From Paenibacillus ihbetae (GTDB taxonomy: Bacteria; Bacillota; Bacilli; Paenibacillales; Paenibacillaceae): a stretch of 64,000 bases of DNA. The notes beneath the pieces were generated by a model. That model was given only the letters and a program-made list of their open reading frames with translations. It was not told the origin of the DNA and searched no databases. Position 1 is the stretch's first letter. Each line of letters starts with the position of its first letter. A program made the translations under genes and the position numbers. The stretch spans positions 868,001-932,000 of the forward strand of contig NZ_CP016809.1 in the NCBI RefSeq assembly GCF_002741055.1, written 5' to 3'. Below, piece after piece: positions 59,952 through 64,000 of the stretch.

Positions 59952-61544
59952 ATGTTTAAAGTTTTGGTATCGGATCCGATCAGCGATTTGGGGATCCAGC
60001 AATTGATGGATGCAGCCGATGTGCAGGTAGACAAAAAGACTGGGCTCAGCGAAGATGAGCTCACTGCCATTATCGGAGAGTACGACGGCCTTCTGGTCCG
60101 GAGCCAGACCCGTGTCACCGAGCGTATTATGAGCGCCGGAACGAAGCTGAAGGTGGTTGGCCGCGCCGGTGTCGGAGTGGATAACATCGACCTGGAAGCC
60201 GCCACGAAGCGCGGTATCGTTGTTATCAATGCTCCTGATGGAAACACGATTACGACTGCTGAGCATACGTTTGCCATGATGATCGCCCTGGCCCGCCATA
60301 TTCCTCAGGCCTATGCCAAGACGGTCAACGGTGTATGGGACCGCAAATCCTTCCTCGGAGTGGAGCTGCGCAACAAAACCCTGGGTGTGATGGGAATGGG
60401 CCGGATCGGCAGCGAGGTCGCAAAACGCGCTAAGGCATTCGGCATGAATATTATGGCATTCGATCCGTTCCTGACCGAGGAACGCGCCGATAAGCTTGGC
60501 GTCGAGCTCGCTTCCGTCGACAGCATTATCCGCAGCGCCGATTTCATCACGGTTCACACGCCGCTGACTCCGGAAACCCGTCATATGATCGCCCGCCCTC
60601 AATTCGAGGTTATGAAGCGCGGCATGCGCATCGTGAACTGTGCCCGCGGCGGAATCATCGACGAACGCGCGCTCGTTGAAGCAATCGACGAAGGCATTGT
60701 TGCCGGAGCCGCGTTTGACGTGTTCGAGCATGAGCCGCCTGAAAGCGACCATCCATTCCTTAGCCATCCGAAGGTCATCGTCACACCGCATCTTGGCGCA
60801 TCGACCATCGAAGCCCAAGAGAACGTGGCTATTGACGTTTCGGAACAGGTCCTTCATATTTTGCGTAACGAGCCTTTCAAAAATGCCGTCAACTTCCCGC
60901 TGGTAGCGGCTAGCGTCATGAACAAGCTGCAGCCGTACTTCTCCCTCGGTGAGAAGCTGGGCAGCGTAGCGGCTCAAATTACCGCTCATGCCGTGAAAGA
61001 AATTCATGTCGACTATGCAGGCGAGCTGGCGGAGGTCGATACCCAAGCGCTCACCCGCTACATTGTGAAAGGCGTGCTGGAGCGTCATCTCGGCAGCGAA
61101 GTGAATATCGTCAACTCGATGCACTTGGCAAAAAGCCGCGATCTGCATGTCGTTGTGTCCCAGACTCCGAAAACGAAGGATTTCGCGAATCTCGTTACCG
61201 TAACGCTAAAAACCCAGAACGGACAGGAACGCATCGTTGCAGGCACCCTGCTCCTCGGATACGGCGAACGGATCGTGCGCCTCGACAAATTCCCGGTCGA
61301 TGTAGCGCCTGAAGGCCACCTGATCTTGATCTCGCATAACGATAAGCCTGGCATTATCGGACGCGTCGGCACCCTGCTCGGCGAGAACGACGTGAATATC
61401 GCCTCGATGCAGGTCGGCCGGAAAGTCATCGGCGGTGAAGCGATCATGTGCCTGACCGTCGACAAGGACGTTCCTAAGGAAGTGCTCGTGAAGCTGACCG
61501 GACTTCCGGAACTCAATACAGCTCAACAAATCGTGCTTAGCTAA
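59952..61544 (+). CDS. serA: D-3-phosphoglycerate dehydrogenase
   Basis: First step of serine synthesis from 3-phosphoglycerate. 530 residues, the long form. The catalytic domain has [16 protein letters not shown] near residue 70, the NAD loop [14 protein letters not shown] near 145, INCARGG-type [10 protein letters not shown] near 230 (Arg), Glu in FDVFEHEP, and His in PHLGAST near 280. An intervening ASB domain (residues 320-450) and a C-terminal ACT domain ([18 protein letters not shown]) follow, the latter for serine feedback. AAGGAGG precedes the ATG; expression is under a T-box. Confidence 0.97.
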   Translation: MFKVLVSDPISDLGIQQLMDAADVQVDKKTGLSEDELTAIIGEYDGLLVRSQTRVTERIMSAGTKLKVVGRAGVGVDNIDLEAATKRGIVVINAPDGNTITTAEHTFAMMIALARHIPQAYAKTVNGVWDRKSFLGVELRNKTLGVMGMGRIGSEVAKRAKAFGMNIMAFDPFLTEERADKLGVELASVDSIIRSADFITVHTPLTPETRHMIARPQFEVMKRGMRIVNCARGGIIDERALVEAIDEGIVAGAAFDVFEHEPPESDHPFLSHPKVIVTPHLGASTIEAQENVAIDVSEQVLHILRNEPFKNAVNFPLVAASVMNKLQPYFSLGEKLGSVAAQITAHAVKEIHVDYAGELAEVDTQALTRYIVKGVLERHLGSEVNIVNSMHLAKSRDLHVVVSQTPKTKDFANLVTVTLKTQNGQERIVAGTLLLGYGERIVRLDKFPVDVAPEGHLILISHNDKPGIIGRVGTLLGENDVNIASMQVGRKVIGGEAIMCLTVDKDVPKEVLVKLTGLPELNTAQQIVLS

Positions 61545-61589
61545 TCCCTATGTTCCACGTTGAACAAGATTAGCCCACGAATTTCAACA

Positions 61590-61620
61590 AAAAACACGCT
61601 CCGATCGGAGCGTGTTTTGT
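61590..61620. terminator. Bidirectional terminator between serA and resE
   Basis: 12-bp stem AAAACACGCTCC/GGAGCGTGTTTT with a GATC loop, lying between convergent genes; A and T tracts on both sides. Confidence 0.88.
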
Positions 61621-61638
61621 CTTTTAGGCGTTCTTTTC

Positions 61639-63069
61639 CTAAGATTCTGCCGCATTCATCGGAATCGTCACCGTAAACACGGTGCCCTTTCCTACCTCGC
61701 TAGCCGCTGTAATCGTGCCGTGATGGGCAGTCACGATGTTTTTGACGATGGCCAGGCCGATCCCTGTTCCGACGGTTTCGCCGCGGACACGCGCTTTATC
61801 GGCTTTATAGAAACGTTCAAACACGAACGGCAAATCCCCTGCAGGTATGCCGACGCCTTGGTCGGAGACGATCACCTGCAGCGTATCTCCTTTAGGCGCT
61901 TTGACCCGGTGTGCCTGGATCTTCACCTGCCTGCCGGACGGCGTATGCCGGAAAGCGTTGTCCAACAGGTTGGTCAGCACCTGCTCGAGCTTATCCTCAT
62001 CAGCCGATTCAAGGATAAGATCCGAATGCAAAGAGAGCTGCAGATCAATCTCCTGTTCCTTGGCTCTGACGGAGAACTTCCGGTAGACACGCTCGCACAG
62101 CTCGCCCGCATCCACCTGTCTCAGCGACATTTCGGCGTGTCCTGCCTCCATTCGCGTCAGATCCAGCAAGTCCTTCACCAGACGGCCCATGCGCAGCGAC
62201 TCTTCATGGATGACCTGAATCAGCTCCCGGCCTTCTTCAGGCGAAGCCGCCATTCCGTCGAGCAGCGCCTCGCTATATCCCTGCATCATCGACAGCGGAG
62301 TCCGGATTTCATGCGATACGTTGGCGATGAAATCCGTCCGCATCTTCTCCAGCTTGACCTGTTCCGTAATATCCCGGAGCACGACGACAGCGCCCCTGAT
62401 CACGTCATCGGAATAGAGCGGCGCCATGTGTGCCGACCAAATCCCCTGGTTCACATGCAGATCTGCGCTTTGATCCCTGCCTTCATTCACGGTGCTGTAG
62501 AACAGCTCGCTCAGCGGCTTAGGCATCACGTCTGCCGCCCAGCCGCCCCCTTGCAAATCATCATCCCACTCAAGCCCCTTCCAGGTCTTCATGATTTCCT
62601 GTCCGGGGGGGTTAACGAGAATTACCTGTCCGTGGTTATCGAACGTAATCACGGCGTCGCTCATGCTTCGAAGCACGCTGGACAAATGCTCCTTCTCGTG
62701 ATTGAGATTGCGGATATTCGTCTCCAGCTCGGCGGCCATATGATTGAACGTATTCGCAAGCTCGCCGATTTCATCGCTCGTGACCAAATTGAGGCGGGTT
62801 CCGTACTTCCCTTTGCGGATGTCATTGGCAGCCTCAATCAGCTGCTGCATCGGCTGCGTAATTTTCGTTAACAAGAAGAGCCCGAAAAAGGTCGTCATCG
62901 AAAATCCGATGATCGACACATACGTAAACAAACGTTTGATAGCACTTGAATTTGTGAAGGTTGTATCAATGTAGGGGAGCAAAAATAATCCCAGCGTCAA
63001 CAGCACGCAGGCAACCAAGCACGTAATCGTGATCCACAGCTTGCCGACAAGCGATCTCCAGAAGTTCAC
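61639..63069 (-). CDS. resE: Sensor histidine kinase ResE
   Basis: Partner of ResD in oxygen-limitation and nitric-oxide responses. 476 residues. Two membrane helices (residues 11-33 and 48-68) enclose a very short outer loop, then come HAMP (residues 68-120), a PAS domain (SMSDAVITFDNHGQVILVN), the phosphoacceptor FIANVSHEIRTPLSMM near residue 250, and ATPase N, G1, F and G2 boxes (LTNLLDNAFRHT, VSDQGVGIP, FERFYKADK, GTGIGLAIV). The short outer loop differs from the larger sensory domain of B. subtilis ResE, so the PAS domain may be the main sensor. GTG start. Confidence 0.9.
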   Translation of the reverse strand: MNFWRSLVGKLWITITCLVACVLLTLGLFLLPYIDTTFTNSSAIKRLFTYVSIIGFSMTTFFGLFLLTKITQPMQQLIEAANDIRKGKYGTRLNLVTSDEIGELANTFNHMAAELETNIRNLNHEKEHLSSVLRSMSDAVITFDNHGQVILVNPPGQEIMKTWKGLEWDDDLQGGGWAADVMPKPLSELFYSTVNEGRDQSADLHVNQGIWSAHMAPLYSDDVIRGAVVVLRDITEQVKLEKMRTDFIANVSHEIRTPLSMMQGYSEALLDGMAASPEEGRELIQVIHEESLRMGRLVKDLLDLTRMEAGHAEMSLRQVDAGELCERVYRKFSVRAKEQEIDLQLSLHSDLILESADEDKLEQVLTNLLDNAFRHTPSGRQVKIQAHRVKAPKGDTLQVIVSDQGVGIPAGDLPFVFERFYKADKARVRGETVGTGIGLAIVKNIVTAHHGTITAASEVGKGTVFTVTIPMNAAES

Positions 63070-63070
63070 G

Positions 63071-63787
63071 TTACTTCGGAACCTCCAGCTTGTAGCCTAC
63101 TCCCCATACGGTTGTGATCATGGCGGCGGCCTCCGAAGAAACCTTGTTCAGCTTCTCCCGCAGCCGTTTCACATGCGTATCGACGGTACGCAGATCACCG
63201 AAAAATTCATAATTCCAAACATCCTTCAGGAGCTCCTCCCGGGAAAACACTTTATCCGGCGAGGAGGCCAAATAGTGCAGCAGCTCATACTCCTTCGGCG
63301 TCAGACTGATTTCATGTCCCCCTGCCGTCACCCGGTGGGCGTCGTGCTCAATGACGAGATGAGGGAAGACAATGCTGTTGCTCGGGTTGGTTTCCTTGCT
63401 AAGATAAGCGGTAGCCGAGGAGCGGCGCAGAATCGCCTTGACCCGATAGATGACTTCCCGCGGGCTGAACGGCTTAACGACGTAATCGTCCGCGCCGACC
63501 TCGAAGCCTTGCACGCGGTTGATCTCCTCGCCCTTGGCAGTCAGCATCAGGATCGGCGTCGACTTCACCTGCCGAAGACGTGTACATACCTCCACCCCGT
63601 CCATACCCGGCAGCATCACATCCAATATAACCAATCCGTAATCCTCACCGGTTGCCTTGCGTAGGGCCGTTTCCCCGTCTTCAGCCTCGTCAATCTCATA
63701 TCCTTCCTTCTCCAGGTACATCTTCAACAAACGTCGAATACGCTCTTCATCATCGACTACGAGTATCCGGTTTCCATGCTCAGACAT
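63071..63787 (-). CDS. resD: Response regulator ResD
   Basis: OmpR-type regulator of respiration genes. 238 residues. The receiver domain has ILVVDDEERIRRLL (acidic pair), the phosphorylated Asp in LVILDVMLPGMDGVEV near residue 57, the conserved Lys in YVVKPFSPREV near 108, and a winged-helix DNA-binding domain (EYELLHYLASSPDKVFSRE, RTVDTHVKRLREKL). ATG at 63785-63787 has AAGGAG nine bases upstream. qcrABC in this window is a plausible target by analogy. Confidence 0.92.
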   Translation of the reverse strand: MSEHGNRILVVDDEERIRRLLKMYLEKEGYEIDEAEDGETALRKATGEDYGLVILDVMLPGMDGVEVCTRLRQVKSTPILMLTAKGEEINRVQGFEVGADDYVVKPFSPREVIYRVKAILRRSSATAYLSKETNPSNSIVFPHLVIEHDAHRVTAGGHEISLTPKEYELLHYLASSPDKVFSREELLKDVWNYEFFGDLRTVDTHVKRLREKLNKVSSEAAAMITTVWGVGYKLEVPK

Positions 63788-63816
63788 TGACAGCAGCTCC
63801 TTCATTGTTATAGGGG

Positions 63817-63859
63817 AAAATCAGAACGGCCCTCAAAACGTAAGGGCCCTCCTGATTTT
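63817..63859. terminator. Terminator between resC and resD
   Basis: 17-base arms AAAATCAG(GA/AAC)GGGCCCT-type with a short loop; T4 on the minus strand. It ends resABC transcription upstream of resD, so resD probably has its own promoter or relies on read-through. Confidence 0.7.
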
Positions 63860-63886
63860 CTAATCCGTTGCTATTTAACTTCATTT

Positions 63887-64000
63887 TTAATCCGTTCCGG
63901 CATAGGAATGCAGACCGGCAATGATCAGGTTGACGCCAACCAGCGTAAACATGACGACGATAAATCCGATAACCGACAGCCAGGACGAGTATTTGCCCTG
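63887..64000 (-). CDS. resC: Cytochrome c biogenesis protein ResC/CcsA, C-terminal end
   Basis: Only the last 37 codons are inside the window. They encode a hydrophobic helix ([19 protein letters not shown]) and the end [12 protein letters not shown], the characteristic GLHSYA tail of the CcsA/ResC haem-handling protein of system II cytochrome c maturation. Position upstream of resD agrees with the resABCDE order. The rest lies beyond the right edge. Confidence 0.85.
   Translation of the reverse strand, partial: QGKYSSWLSVIGFIVVMFTLVGVNLIIAGLHSYAGTD

Noticed and set aside
59922..61148. 408-codon minus-strand frame opposite serA
   Set aside because: It is antisense to a fully conserved serA and has low-complexity, histidine-rich shadow composition; no family resemblance.
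61612..62871. 419-codon plus-strand frame opposite resE
   Set aside because: Antisense shadow of an intact histidine kinase gene; no ribosome site or domain.
1..64000. Search for CRISPR arrays, tRNA or rRNA genes, prophage and defence systems
   Set aside because: No regularly spaced repeats, cloverleaf-like sequences with GTTCRA motifs, or phage/defence proteins were seen; the only mobile element is the IS at 38335-39892.

Overview
The window is a chromosomal segment of an endospore-forming, low-to-medium GC member of the Bacillota, most probably Paenibacillus. The gene order closely follows the Bacillus subtilis block running from panBCD through trp/aro, hep/ndk and spoIVA to serA and resDE. 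Nearly every gene is on the minus strand; exceptions are a YitT-family gene, an insertion sequence, a polysaccharide deacetylase and serA.

Layout from left to right. 1-9.5 kb: the pantothenate operon panBCD, then birA, cca, bacillithiol genes bshA and bshB1, mgsA, dapB, a TPR gene and ypjD. 9.7-15.5 kb: YitT protein, ypjB, ypjA, the menaquinol:cytochrome c reductase qcrABC, ypiF and a small IDEAL protein. 15.6-19.5 kb: an unassigned gene, a methyltransferase relic, a histidine phosphatase, an ECF sigma/anti-sigma pair and a strong candidate small RNA. 19.5-31 kb: the aromatic supra-operon aroC-aroB-aroH-trpEDCFBA-hisC-tyrA. A 5-nt-periodic array of GAG/UAG triplets precedes trpE and can form an antiterminator with the downstream attenuator. 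The matching regulator TRAP (mtrB) is 12 kb away. 31-37.6 kb: cheR, ndk and a menaquinone cluster (hepS, menG, UbiA, UbiX, mqnA, hepT), which indicates the futalosine route. 38.3-39.9 kb: a complete IS1182-like element sits inside a terminator hairpin, which it duplicated, and it splits mtrB/hbs from the hep cluster. 40-55 kb: hbs, a MITE-like repeat, spoIVA, a YphF-like lipoprotein, a ferredoxin and a nucleotidyltransferase, spoVIF, gpsA, plsY, der, rpsA, plsC, cmk, a PilZ protein, ypeB (without sleB) and prsW. 55-64 kb: a MecA paralogue, a polysaccharide deacetylase, a phosphoesterase, a CPBP protease, T-box-controlled serA, resE, resD and the tail of resC.

The genes are mostly core metabolism: coenzyme A, biotin, bacillithiol, lysine, tryptophan/tyrosine/histidine, menaquinone, phospholipid and serine synthesis. 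These are interleaved with respiration (qcr, res), sporulation and germination genes. I found no prophage, CRISPR array, defence island, rRNA or tRNA. The most noteworthy content is regulatory: the TRAP/trp leader, a perfect sigma-A promoter driving a roughly 78-nt RNA with a CU-rich anti-Shine-Dalgarno segment, a 13-bp hairpin that sequesters the ypjB ribosome-binding site, a structured pan leader, and the IS/terminator event. Functional calls rest on protein motifs and conserved gene order read by eye; no database search was run.
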